A DNA stretch of 43,996 nucleotides from Pseudomonadota bacterium (lineage in GTDB: Bacteria > Chloroflexota > UBA6077 > JAJPHF01), in assembly GCA_021325365.1 (NCBI GenBank), contig JAJPHF010000073.1, positions 1 to 43,996 on the forward strand, written 5' to 3'. The position numbers were made by a program, and so were the translations under genes. The notes beneath the pieces are model-generated. The model saw nothing but the letters and a program-made list of their open reading frames with translations, was not told the DNA's origin and made no database searches. Position 1 is the stretch's first letter. Each line of letters opens with the position of its first letter. Of the stretch, positions 15,441-24,645 are shown one piece after another.

Positions 15441-15920
15441 GTGGAGCGTGCCGGCGCGGAGGTGCGGGTGCAAGAAGCAGGGGAGCCCGCCCCGCTGACC
15501 TACCAGGATACCCTCCGCGCCCTCGGCGCGCTGGCCGACGCCTGGGGCGCGACCAGCATGCAGCTCCGGGTGGATCCGCGCGAGGTCTGCGCGCGGCTGC
15601 TGGCAGCGGCCCAGGAACGTTGTTACGGCTGGCACCAGCTCCGGCAGATGGCCAAGGCGCGCAGCCGCCTGCGAGGCCGCCGCGCGGCGGCCTCGCGCCC
15701 GCCCACCGCGCGCTGGGAGGTCGTGCTGCGCCTGGCGGGGCGCGCGATGGACGCCCACCCCGGCGAGAAGTTCACCGTCGAGGCCGTCCTCGGCGGCGTC
15801 GGCCGCCCGGCCAACTGCACCGTCGAAGGGCCGGTCGGGCCGATCCTGACCGCCGAGGAGTGCGTCCGCCAGCAGATCGAGGTCGCGCGCTACTACTGGC
15901 GCCTGGGGCGGCGTGGCTGA
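15441..15920 (+). CDS. Hypothetical protein
   Basis: The 159-residue product has no domain I recognise. It has an N-terminal helical part (LTYQDTLRALGALADAWGATSMQLRVDPREVCARLLAAAQERCYGWHQL), a strongly basic middle (KARSRLRGRRAAASRPPTARW) and a C-terminal part (HPGEKFTVEAVLGGVGRPANCTVEGPVGPILTAEECVRQQIEVARYYWRLGRRG). The start is uncertain: GTG 15441, or GTG 15462 or 15468, the last with GGAGG close by. It lies directly after the small possible zinc protein in the same direction and may be co-transcribed. DNA binding is possible from the basic segment only. Confidence 0.55.
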   Translation: MERAGAEVRVQEAGEPAPLTYQDTLRALGALADAWGATSMQLRVDPREVCARLLAAAQERCYGWHQLRQMAKARSRLRGRRAAASRPPTARWEVVLRLAGRAMDAHPGEKFTVEAVLGGVGRPANCTVEGPVGPILTAEECVRQQIEVARYYWRLGRRG

Positions 15921-15936
15921 CGAGTACGGAGTGCCA

Positions 15937-16000
15937 AGTACTGAGTACTGAGTGGGGCCGTCAGCAGTCAGCCATCAGTCATCAGCGATCGGCACTCAGG
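15937..16000. repeat. Dispersed intergenic repeat, copy 2; contains the scpB stop
   Basis: Two overlapping AGTACTGAG units (15937-15945 and 15944-15952) are followed by TCAGC/TCATC units such as GTCAGCCATCAGTCATCAGC. The scpB stop codon (15968-15970, reverse strand) and its last several codons lie inside the repeat. Confidence 0.65.
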
Positions 16001-16525
16001 ACTCGGAAGAGGCGGGAGGTCGGCCAGGGAACGGAGGCCGAGGTAGTCGAGGAAGGCGGGCGTGGTACCGAGGAGGACGGGGCGGCCAACCGTGTCGCGG
16101 CGGCCGACTTCGGCCACCAGGCCGCGACCGAGCAGCGTCTCCAGGGCGCGGTCGCTGTTCACGCCGCGCAGCGCCTCGATCTCGGCGCGCGTCACCGGCT
16201 GGCGGTAGGCCACGATCGCCAGCACCTCCTGCGCCGCGCGCGACAGCCGGCTCACGGCCGGCCCGCCGAGCAGCCGCTCGACGTAGCGCGCCGACGCCGG
16301 CGCCGTGACCAGGCGGAGCGCCTCGCCGTGGCGCTGGACGACGAGCCCGGCGGGCGTGCAGGCGTCGAGCCGCGCCGCGGCCGCCCGCACCGTGGCGAGC
16401 GGCACTTCCAGGATGCGCGCGGCCTGGTCGAGCGGGAGCGGCTCCTCGGCGGCGTAGAGCAGCGCCGTCAGGTGGCCGACCAGCACGTCCAGTGACGGCG
16501 CGCCGTCGGGGTCGCGCCCGCTCAT
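15968..16525 (-). CDS. scpB: Segregation and condensation protein B
   Basis: The product is about 185 residues from ATG 16525. It shows the tandem winged-helix pattern of ScpB: LVGHLTALLYAAEEPLPLDQAARILEVP, GLVVQRHGEALRLVTAP and the highly conserved LSRAAQEVLAIVAYRQPVTRAEIEALRGVNSDRALETLLGRGLVAEVGRRDTVGRPVLLGTT-type end, with FLDYLGL. ScpB and ScpA bind the SMC ATPase to form bacterial condensin. The start overlaps the stop of the YfhO-like gene by four bases (ATGA), so the two are translationally coupled. No scpA is visible in this window. The final residues (SLMTDG) come from an intergenic repeat. Confidence 0.93.
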   Translation of the reverse strand: MSGRDPDGAPSLDVLVGHLTALLYAAEEPLPLDQAARILEVPLATVRAAAARLDACTPAGLVVQRHGEALRLVTAPASARYVERLLGGPAVSRLSRAAQEVLAIVAYRQPVTRAEIEALRGVNSDRALETLLGRGLVAEVGRRDTVGRPVLLGTTPAFLDYLGLRSLADLPPLPSPECRSLMTDG

Positions 16526-19503
16526 GGCCGCGGGGCGCTGGCGTCCGCCAGACGGCGGCGGAACGGCCAGCGCGGGCGGCCGAGCGCGACCAGGACGACG
16601 GCCGCCACGAGCGCGGCGAGGCTGAGCGCGCCCCCGACCAGCAGGCTGCGCGGGCGGTAGACGATCTCGACCTGGTGGCTCCCCGCCGGCACGTACAGCC
16701 CCTGGAAGGCGTAGTCGGCGCGCACGAGCGGCGCCGGGGCGCCGTCGATCGTCGCCTGCCAGCCTGGGAAGTAGGCCTGAGTGAGGACGAGCAGGCGCTC
16801 GGCCGGCGCATCCGTGGCCAGCCGCCAGCGCTCGGGCGCCCGCTCCAGCACGTCCACGTGGCCGGCCGCGGTGTCGCTGGCCAGCACCGCGGCGCCGGGC
16901 GCGGGAGCGACCGTCGCCACGTCGGCCGGGGCGAACTCGTCGCCCTGCAGGTAGGCCAGCGCCTCGGTGTCGTCGGCGAGCACCGTCCGCGGCACGAGGA
17001 AGACCGGTGGCAGGGCGGCGCGGTTGAGGTACCGCTTGACGGGCGACGGATCGTCGTGCGGCACGAGCTGCAGGTTCGCGCTGAGGGTCAGCGGCTCCGG
17101 CGTCCCGCCGTCCGGCGGCAGCAGCGTCGCCGCGCGCACCAGCCAGGTGCCGGACGAGGCCGGGTTCTCGAACACCAGGCGCGCCACCGTCGTCGGCTCG
17201 GCCAATGGCAGCCGCGCCGCGTAGTCGACGTTGCGGATGCGCGGGTCGGGCGGCGGCGCCGTGGGCAGCGCCGAGCCGGCCTCGCCGGGCGGCGCCGCCG
17301 CGGCGGTGTGCCGCCCAAGCCGCACGTCGAGCGCCTGCGTCCGGCCGTCCGTGCCGACGACGGTCAGCCGGCCGACCGTCGCGCCGTCGGGGAGGTCCGG
17401 CGCGGCCACCGACGAGAGCAGGGCCACCGCCCGCGCCGGCCGGCCCGCGACCGGCAGCTCGAAGCGCTGGCCGGGCGCCAGCCGCCGCGTGACCAGCCGG
17501 TCGTAGGGGATGCCGTCCACGGTGGCGTCCAGCAGGCTGCTGGTAAGGACCCAACGCACCCCCAGCAGGTCGACCAGCCGCTCGTCGGGCAGGTAGTGCA
17601 GGCGGTGCCGCAGCACGCCGTCGATGCGCGGCTCGTCCTCCGTGACCAGGCGGCGGATTAGCTCCACCCAGCGGTGCAGCGGCAGCACGCCGCCGTCGTA
17701 GCCGTCGACGCTGGCGAGGTGGTACTCCAGCGAGAGGTTCGGCGAGAGCACCTCGTCGAGCTTGAGGGCGATCGAGTAGTTGTTGATCACGTCGACGGGC
17801 AGGTTCGGGTAGGGGAACCGCTGCGCCGCGATCTCGCCTAGCGCGTAGTCGTCGCGGGCCAGGCTGAGCACGCGGTAGTCGTCGCCGTCCTGGAGGATCG
17901 GCGCGAGGACCGGCCGCGGCGCGCGGTAGGCGTCCGGCGGGATGGCCGCGCGGAAGTTGGCCGGCCCACTGGCGGCCAGCAGCTCGGCGGCGATCACGAC
18001 GACGAGCGCGCCGAGCGCCAGCCGCCGCCAGCCCCACAGCGCCAGCGCCACCAGTACCAGCCCGAGCAGGCCCAGCCCGCCCCAGGCCACGTAGTAGCGC
18101 CGCGCGCCGAGTGGGCTGCTGATGGCCACGATCAGGATCAGGGCCAGCGCCGCGAGCGCGGCGACGATCGCTGCGCGGCGCCAGGCCACGCGGCGCCAGA
18201 CGCCCGGCACCGCGCCCGCCCGCCAGATCCACTCCGCGCCCAGCCCGGCCAGTAGCGCAGCCCCGAAGGAGTAGACGAACAGCCAGCGCGCCGGCACGCG
18301 GAACAGGTTCAGGCCCGGCACGACGTGGTAGAGCAGCGGGTACAGCGGGTTGTAGCCGCCGAGGGCCAGGGCCAGGCCGATACCGGCCAGCAGGCCGCCA
18401 AGCAGCGTCCAGCGCGGCGGCGCCACCGCCAGCGCCAGCAGCGCCAGGCCCAGCGGGATCACGCCAACGTAGCCGATGAACTCGCCGAAGGGGCTGTGCC
18501 AGAAGCCGGGCAGCAACGCCTGGAGCAGCAGCGTCGGCGGCAGCGAGAAGGAGACCGCTTCGGGATAGGCGAGCCCGCCGCCGCGGATGCCCTCACGCTG
18601 CACCTCGGCGGTCGGCACGAGCTGCAGCGCCACCAGTCCCAGGCCCAGCGCGACGACGAGCAGGTACAGGCCGAGCGACCAGGCGAGCGACGACCGGCGG
18701 ACGGTGAGCGCCGCGGGCAGCGTCCAGCGCCCCACGCGCGGCGGTGGCCGGGTTGGGCCGCGGTCCGCGCGCTCGGCGCGCGCCCGCTCCGGCCCGTTGG
18801 CGGCGCCGGCCGCGTCCACCAGCCAGGGCGCCAGGACGGCGATCACGCCGAGCGCGACGAGCGAGAGGTAGACCTCCTGGGTGTGCCCCGCCAGCGTCTG
18901 CAGCGCGAGCGCGGCCGCGGTCGCGACCGCCCAGCGGAGGCTTCGCCGCTCCACGGCGCGCAGCAGCAGCAGGGCGAGCAGCGGCAGCCAGGCGGCGGCC
19001 TGCGCCTGGTTTATGTGGCCGGCCAGGCCGGTCGTGAAGCCGCCGAGGCTGAACGCCAGCGCTGCCACCAGCGCGCCGACGACGCTGAGCCGCAGGACAG
19101 TGCGGCCGAGCAGGTAGGTGAACACTCCGGCCAGCCAGGTGTGCAGCCATAGCGAGACCGCGTAGGCGTAGGGCACCGGCAGCAGCAGGAAGACGGCATT
19201 GAGCGGGTAGAGCACCGCCGTCTGGGCGTTGGCGAAGAAGGGGCTGCCGAAGAAGATCTCCGGACTCCACAGCGGGAAGCGGCCACTCTGGAGCGCGTCG
19301 ACGGCGTACTGGCGCAGCGGGTAGAAGAACAGCCAGATGTCGAAGTCGAAGACGATGCGGCCCGTGCCGACGATCGGGTAGTAGTAGGCGAGGGAGAGCG
19401 CCAGGAGCCCGACCACGACGGCGACATCGCCCCAACGGCGGGCCAGGGCCCAGCCGGCCGGCACCGCCACCGCTCGCTCGCCGGCGAGGAGCTTACTGCT
19501 CAC
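16522..19503 (-). CDS. Large YfhO-like membrane protein
   Basis: The product is 993 residues from GTG 19503. The N-terminal two thirds have about twelve or more hydrophobic helices. The early block FDFDIWLFFYPLRQYAVDALQSG...FPLWSPEIFFGSPFFANAQTAVLYPLN is characteristic of YfhO and related GT-C-type membrane glycosyltransferases, with the D-x-D pair in an outer loop. The last third is a soluble extracytoplasmic beta-rich part (VLSLARDDYALGEIAAQRFPYPNL and later), closing with a C-terminal membrane helix. In Firmicutes YfhO glycosylates teichoic acids using a lipid-linked sugar; the acceptor here is unknown. The gene lies between a dolichyl-phosphate-sugar-synthase-like GT2 gene (11 bp upstream) and scpB, so the GT2 enzyme probably makes the lipid-linked sugar that this protein uses. 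Confidence 0.85.
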   Translation of the reverse strand: MSSKLLAGERAVAVPAGWALARRWGDVAVVVGLLALSLAYYYPIVGTGRIVFDFDIWLFFYPLRQYAVDALQSGRFPLWSPEIFFGSPFFANAQTAVLYPLNAVFLLLPVPYAYAVSLWLHTWLAGVFTYLLGRTVLRLSVVGALVAALAFSLGGFTTGLAGHINQAQAAAWLPLLALLLLRAVERRSLRWAVATAAALALQTLAGHTQEVYLSLVALGVIAVLAPWLVDAAGAANGPERARAERADRGPTRPPPRVGRWTLPAALTVRRSSLAWSLGLYLLVVALGLGLVALQLVPTAEVQREGIRGGGLAYPEAVSFSLPPTLLLQALLPGFWHSPFGEFIGYVGVIPLGLALLALAVAPPRWTLLGGLLAGIGLALALGGYNPLYPLLYHVVPGLNLFRVPARWLFVYSFGAALLAGLGAEWIWRAGAVPGVWRRVAWRRAAIVAALAALALILIVAISSPLGARRYYVAWGGLGLLGLVLVALALWGWRRLALGALVVVIAAELLAASGPANFRAAIPPDAYRAPRPVLAPILQDGDDYRVLSLARDDYALGEIAAQRFPYPNLPVDVINNYSIALKLDEVLSPNLSLEYHLASVDGYDGGVLPLHRWVELIRRLVTEDEPRIDGVLRHRLHYLPDERLVDLLGVRWVLTSSLLDATVDGIPYDRLVTRRLAPGQRFELPVAGRPARAVALLSSVAAPDLPDGATVGRLTVVGTDGRTQALDVRLGRHTAAAAPPGEAGSALPTAPPPDPRIRNVDYAARLPLAEPTTVARLVFENPASSGTWLVRAATLLPPDGGTPEPLTLSANLQLVPHDDPSPVKRYLNRAALPPVFLVPRTVLADDTEALAYLQGDEFAPADVATVAPAPGAAVLASDTAAGHVDVLERAPERWRLATDAPAERLLVLTQAYFPGWQATIDGAPAPLVRADYAFQGLYVPAGSHQVEIVYRPRSLLVGGALSLAALVAAVVLVALGRPRWPFRRRLADASAPRP

Positions 19504-19514
19504 GCCCGCCTCGC

Positions 19515-20195
19515 CTACTCCGTGAAGCGGCAGCGGACGAGGGTGCGCAGCACGGTGAAGCCGTCACGCCAGGAGATCTTCTTGCCCTCGTGGTACTCGC
19601 GGCCGGCGTAGGAGATCGGCACCTCGTAGATGCGGTAGCCGGCGCGCAGGATGCGCGCCGTGATCTCCGGATCGAAGCCCCAACGCGCCTCGCGCAGCGT
19701 GATCTTGCGCGCCACGTCGGCTGTGAACATCTTGTAGCAGGTTTCCATGTCGGTGAGGGTCGTGTCGTAGAGCAGGTTCGTGACCAGGGTGAGTCCCTTG
19801 TTGCCCACGGCGTGCCAGAAGCGCATCGCGCGGTGCTCGCCCAGGAAGCGCGACCCGTAGACGACCTTGGCCCGCCCCATGACGATCGGCCGTAACAGCA
19901 CCAGGTAGTCCTGCGGGTCGTACTCCAGGTCGGCGTCCTGGATCACCACCACGTCGCCGCTGATCGCGCGCAGGCCGGTCTGGACGGCGGCGCCCTTGCC
20001 GCGGTTCACGGCGTGCTCGATGACCACCAGGTCGCCCTGCTTCGCCTCCTCGGCCAGGACGTCGCGGCTGCCGTCGGTGGAGTAGTCGTCGACGCAGATG
20101 ATCTCTTTGTCCACGTCGACGCCGCGCACCCGCGCCAGCAGCTCGGCCAGCGACTCGCGCTCGTTGTAGATCGGGATGACGACGGAGAGCTTCAC
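19515..20195 (-). CDS. Family 2 glycosyltransferase, polyprenyl-phosphate sugar synthase type
   Basis: Starting at GTG 20195 (GAGGCGAGGC just upstream), the product is about 226 residues: KLSVVIPIYNERESLAELL, then EIICVDDYSTDGS, HAVNRGKGAAVQTGL, VVIQDADLEYDPQDY (D-x-D nucleotide-sugar metal site), YGSRFLG and MFTADVARKI. These are the signatures of dolichol-phosphate mannosyltransferase-like GT2 enzymes, which load a sugar on to a polyprenyl phosphate at the membrane. It has no C-terminal membrane helices. It leads the operon with the YfhO-like gene and scpB. Confidence 0.92.
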   Translation of the reverse strand: MKLSVVIPIYNERESLAELLARVRGVDVDKEIICVDDYSTDGSRDVLAEEAKQGDLVVIEHAVNRGKGAAVQTGLRAISGDVVVIQDADLEYDPQDYLVLLRPIVMGRAKVVYGSRFLGEHRAMRFWHAVGNKGLTLVTNLLYDTTLTDMETCYKMFTADVARKITLREARWGFDPEITARILRAGYRIYEVPISYAGREYHEGKKISWRDGFTVLRTLVRCRFTE

Positions 20196-20418
20196 GCCTC
20201 GCCTCGACCAGGCCCCCCTCGGCGGAGGGGCAACGGCGCTCGCCGCGACCGGGCTGACGCCGGCAGCCGCGCCGCGGATCAGCCCGGCTGCCCGCCTCGG
20301 ACGGCGGCCCCTGGCGGCTCGCTCGGGTCGAGTAGGAAGCATACCCGCCGCCAGGGTCAGGCGCAAGCGGCGCACCTGGCCGGCGCGTGCTACACTCCCT
20401 GGGAGGCGAGGGGGAACG

Positions 20419-21588
20419 GTGAGTAGCACAGCCACGGCGGAGCGGCTCCTGGCCCGCGCCCCTACCCGCGACGAGGCGATCGCCCTGCTCGCCAGCCGCG
20501 GGGCGGCGCAGGATGCCCTTCTGGCCGCCGCCGCCGCGCTGCGCGACACCGGCAAGGGCCGCGTCGTCACCTACTCGCGCAAGGTGTTCATCCCGCTCAC
20601 CAATCTCTGCCGCGACAACTGCGGCTACTGCACCTTCGTCCGTCGCCCGGGCGACCCGCGCGCCCGCACCCTGACGCCCGACGAAGTGCTGGCCATCGCC
20701 CGGGCCGGCGCGGCGGCCGGCTGCAAGGAGGCGCTGTTCAGCCTCGGCGACAAGCCCGAGCGGCGCCACCCCGAGCACCGCGCCTGGCTCGCCGCGCGCG
20801 GCTACGCCTCCACAGTCGAGTACCTGGCCGCGATGTGCCGCCTGGTGCTGGAGGAGACCGGCCTCCTGCCCCACGCCAATCCTGGCGCGCTCGACACCGC
20901 CGACCTGGCCCTACTGCGCGACGTGAACGTGAGCATGGGCATCATGCTCGAGAGCACCAGCGAGCGGCTCCTGGCGCGCGGCCAGGCGCACTGGGCGAGC
21001 CCGGACAAGGTGCCCGCCGTGCGGCTGGCCACGCTGCGGGCGGCCGGCGAGCAGCGCGTCGCCTTCACCACCGGCCTGCTAATCGGCATCGGCGAGACGC
21101 TGGCCGAGCGGGTGGACACGCTGCTCGCGATCCGCGACCTGCACGAGCGCTACGGCCACATCCAGGAAGTGATCGTCCAGAACTTTCGCGCCAAGCCGGA
21201 CATCGCCATGCGCGCCTGGCCCGAGCCCGACGAGTGGGAGATGGCGCGCACGATCGCCGTGGCGCGCTTGCTGCTCGGGCCGACGATGAACGTCCAGGCC
21301 CCGCCCAATCTGACGCCCGGCGCCTACCCGCTCTACCTTGCGGCGGGCGGCAACGACTGGGGCGGCGTCTCGCCCGTGACGCCCGACCACATCAATCCCG
21401 AGGCGCCCTGGCCCGCCCTGGTCGCCCTGGAGCGAGCCACGGCGGCGGCCGGCTACACCCTGCGCGAGCGCCTGGCGCTCTACCCCGAGTACGTGCGCGA
21501 CCGACCAGAGTTTATTCCCGAGCCGCTACGCGCCCGCGTGGCCGACCTGACCGATGCCCAAGGATTAGTTCGAAGTACTGAGCGCTGA
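20419..21588 (+). CDS. cofG: 7,8-didemethyl-8-hydroxy-5-deazariboflavin synthase, CofG subunit
   Basis: From GTG 20419 (GAGGGGGAAC upstream) the product is 389 residues. It is a radical SAM protein with C64, C68 and C71 (LCRDNCGYC), preceded by VTYSRKVFIPLTN, which identifies CofG. Later blocks KEALFSLGDKPE, PHANPGALD, GIMLESTS, TTGLLIGIGE and VQNFRAKPDIAM are standard. With CofH it builds the deazaflavin ring (Fo) of coenzyme F420 from tyrosine and a ribityl-pyrimidine. cofH follows after 95 bp. The last residues (STER) and the stop codon fall inside a palindromic intergenic repeat, suggesting that insertion of the repeat set the present C-terminus. Confidence 0.97.
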   Translation: MSSTATAERLLARAPTRDEAIALLASRGAAQDALLAAAAALRDTGKGRVVTYSRKVFIPLTNLCRDNCGYCTFVRRPGDPRARTLTPDEVLAIARAGAAAGCKEALFSLGDKPERRHPEHRAWLAARGYASTVEYLAAMCRLVLEETGLLPHANPGALDTADLALLRDVNVSMGIMLESTSERLLARGQAHWASPDKVPAVRLATLRAAGEQRVAFTTGLLIGIGETLAERVDTLLAIRDLHERYGHIQEVIVQNFRAKPDIAMRAWPEPDEWEMARTIAVARLLLGPTMNVQAPPNLTPGAYPLYLAAGGNDWGGVSPVTPDHINPEAPWPALVALERATAAAGYTLRERLALYPEYVRDRPEFIPEPLRARVADLTDAQGLVRSTER

Positions 21589-21667
21589 GAGCCGTCGGCT
21601 TTCAGCCATCAGCTCTCAGCTAGGGGCTGACGGCTGACGGCTGATGGCTGAGAGCCAACTCAGTACT
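21574..21667. repeat. Palindromic intergenic repeat, copy 3, between cofG and cofH
   Basis: Outer arms AGTACTGAG (21574-21582) and CTCAGTACT (21659-21667) are perfect inverse complements. Inner arms TCAGCCATCAGC (21602-21613) and GCTGATGGCTGA (21640-21651) also pair perfectly. Units are shared with the loci at 10362-10586 and 15937-16000. The cofG stop lies inside the left arm region. Confidence 0.75.
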
Positions 21668-21683
21668 GGGTACTGGAGGACCG

Positions 21684-22958
<1,275 letters not shown>

Positions 22959-22963
22959 AGTGT

Positions 22964-23111
22964 CCCCCTCACCCCCTACCCCCCGCGGCGCTCGCAGTAT
23001 TCCGCGCCGCGCCCACCAGGGGCGAGGGGGAGAAGATGGGGGACGGACGACCGGCAGCCCCGGTCGTCCTACGTCCCTCCCCCTGGTGGCGGAGGGGCGG
23101 GGGTGAGGGGG
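22964..23111. repeat. 148-bp nested inverted repeat downstream of cofH
   Basis: Outer arms are 13-base perfect complements: CCCCCTCACCCCC (22964-22976) and GGGGGTGAGGGGG (23099-23111). The centre is a 10-bp perfect stem, GGACGACCGG (23045-23054) with CCGGTCGTCC (23060-23069), around a 5-base loop. Arms containing CCACCAGGGG and its complement lie between. This looks like a small non-coding mobile or REP-like element. It lies between cofH and the start of the next gene. Confidence 0.75.
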
Positions 23112-23128
23112 AACTGGGCTGGAACGGC

Positions 23129-23704
23129 GTGAGCGAGCAGCAGCACGCGGCCGAGGCTATGTTCTCCGCGGCTGACCGCGCCGCGCTGGCCGGCGCCGGC
23201 TGGCTCGTCGCGTCGCTGCCGGCCGGGCTCACCCTGGCCGGGCTGCGCGCGGCCGGCGCGCCGTTCAAGGGCGACCGCTACTTCGCGCGCCACGCCGCCG
23301 CCACCCGCGAGCAGACGACCATTGCGGTCGAAGTCGCCTACCGTCCGGCCCTGCTCCCTGGCAGCCTGGGGCTCACCTATGACGACGCCGAGGCGCTCAT
23401 GGCCAGGCTGGCCGCCGAGCTAGCGCCCGCCCTGGTCGCCACGATCGCGCCGGCCGCGGCCTACGTTTGGCTGTTCGAGCATCACCGCGCGGCGCACGAC
23501 GCCTACCCCTTCACCCAGCGCTACACCTGGGCCGCCGACCGCTATCAGGAGCGGGCCCACCTGGTGGTCGGCGTCTTCGGCCGGCAGCGCCCGCTCCTGG
23601 TCGCGCCGCAGGTCGAGGGCCGCGGCGCAGGGGTCGGAGTCTGGCCGCTGGTCGTGCCGCGGACGGCGCTGCCGCGGCTCTGGCCGCCGGCCGCCACAGC
23701 CTGA
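23129..23704 (+). CDS. Hypothetical protein
   Basis: The product is about 191 residues from GTG 23129; ATG 23159 is another possible start. The frame is open up to 23036, but that part lies in the inverted repeat. No domain is recognised. It has an Ala/Leu-rich N-terminal half (LTLAGLRAAGAPFKGDRYFARHAAATREQTTIAVEVAYRP), then VAYRPALLPGSLGLTYDDAEALMARLAAELAPALVATIAPAAAYVWLFEHH and a C-terminal part ending VVPRTALPRLWPPA. No signal peptide is seen. It lies between cofH and a small unknown gene in the same direction. Confidence 0.6.
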   Translation: MSEQQHAAEAMFSAADRAALAGAGWLVASLPAGLTLAGLRAAGAPFKGDRYFARHAAATREQTTIAVEVAYRPALLPGSLGLTYDDAEALMARLAAELAPALVATIAPAAAYVWLFEHHRAAHDAYPFTQRYTWAADRYQERAHLVVGVFGRQRPLLVAPQVEGRGAGVGVWPLVVPRTALPRLWPPAATA

Positions 23705-23744
23705 GTGGCCAGGAGCGAAACGTTCTCCACCAGCGGAGGAGCAG

Positions 23745-23963
23745 ATGCACGAGCCGGTGCTGGCCCGCACGAACCTCGTCCGCTGGCTCCGGCGCCAGCT
23801 CGCGCAGCCCACCCCGGTGCGCGAGCACCTGGAGGCGGCCGTGGCCAACGACGACCCGGCCGAGGTGCGCCGGCTGTTGGCGCGCGTCCCCTTCTCGCCC
23901 GAGCAGCGCCGCTACGTCGACGACCTCTTGCAGCGCTGGGAGGAGGCGCTGTCGAGCGGATGA
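23745..23963 (+). CDS. Small hypothetical protein
   Basis: The 72-residue product from ATG 23745 follows GGAGGAGCAG, a strong ribosome-binding site. It is helical and charged: LVRWLRRQLAQPTPVREHLEAAVANDDPAEVRRLLARVPFSPEQRRYVDDLLQRWEEAL. No family is recognised. It follows the preceding unknown gene by 40 bp and converges on the frameshifted Uma2 gene. Confidence 0.6.
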   Translation: MHEPVLARTNLVRWLRRQLAQPTPVREHLEAAVANDDPAEVRRLLARVPFSPEQRRYVDDLLQRWEEALSSG

Positions 23964-23978
23964 GCGCGGGCGGCGAGC

Positions 23979-24544
23979 CTACGGCCAGTCGAACAGCCGC
24001 CCGACGACGAGGCGGAAGCTGGGCAGCAGCGGCGCGGTCAGCTCGTCCCCCGGGCCGAGCGTGGCCACTAGCTCCAACTGGCCGCCGCGCCGCGGGTAGA
24101 CCTCGACGCTCTGCGCGGGCCAGTCGAGGATCCAGTACTCGGCCACACCATAGCGGGAGTAGAGCGCTAGCTTCAGCTCACGGTCGCGCTGTTCGTTGGC
24201 AGCACCGGGCGACAGTACCTCTACTACTAATTCCGCGCCCCGTGCAGCTTGTCGTCACGCTCGATCGTCGCGCGCCGCGCGCGGCTGACCCACACCAGGT
24301 CGGGAATCACGGCATCTGCATCGCTGAAGATAAGCCCCGGGCTGGGCAGTACGTCTCCGAGGCGGATCTGTTTGTTCCAGGCCGTTAGCGCGTACGCGCA
24401 CTCGTTGACCGTCAACTGATGCGGGTTGCCGGCCGCTCTCGACACGAACAGCTCCCCGTCGATGATCTCGTAGCGCGTCCACTCATCGTAGGGTAGTGCC
24501 TCTACCTCGGCGAGCGTCCAGCGCTTCGCGCGCGTCTCGGCCAT
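23979..24544 (-). pseudogene. Uma2-family (DUF820) putative nuclease, frameshifted
   Basis: Two frames carry the two halves of one Uma2 protein. From ATG 24544: MAETRAKRWTLAEVEALPYD, YEIIDGELFVS, PSPGLIFSDADAVIPDLVWVSRARR, reaching a premature TAG at 24227. The other frame supplies ELVVEVLSPGAANEQRDRELKLALYSRYGVAEYWILDWP and the C-terminus to the stop at 23979. Family members read G-A-P-(D/E)-L-V-V-E-V-L-S-P at the junction; loss of one base near 24234-24235 (CG instead of a full CCG codon) explains the break. The repaired length, 188 residues, is normal. Uma2 proteins have a PD-(D/E)XK-like fold and are scattered in multicopy in several phyla. A sequencing error is possible. Confidence 0.85.
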
Positions 24545-24589
24545 CTCGGTACTCCTCGGACCCACGGCACGTCGCACGGGTTCAGGGTC

Positions 24590-24603
24590 AGTATAGCTAT
24601 ACT
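24590..24603. promoter_or_regulatory. Perfect 14-base palindrome upstream of the Uma2 gene
   Basis: AGTATAGCTATACT is a perfect palindrome in the 101 bp between ftsK and the Uma2 start. It contains a -10-like TATACT on each strand and stands out as the only AT-rich stretch. It could be an operator or promoter for the Uma2 gene; no matching -35 was found. Confidence 0.35.
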
Positions 24604-24645
24604 CCTCCGCGACCGGCGGTCCACGCCCGTGGGGACGGACGTGGC

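Noticed and set aside
15968..18232. 754-residue minus-strand frame joining upstream sequence to scpB
   Set aside because: The part above 16525 is out-of-frame translation of the YfhO-like gene; scpB starts at ATG 16525.
10362..21667. CRISPR array
   Set aside because: The repeats are short, variable and dispersed over three loci, without unique spacers of regular length, and no cas genes occur.
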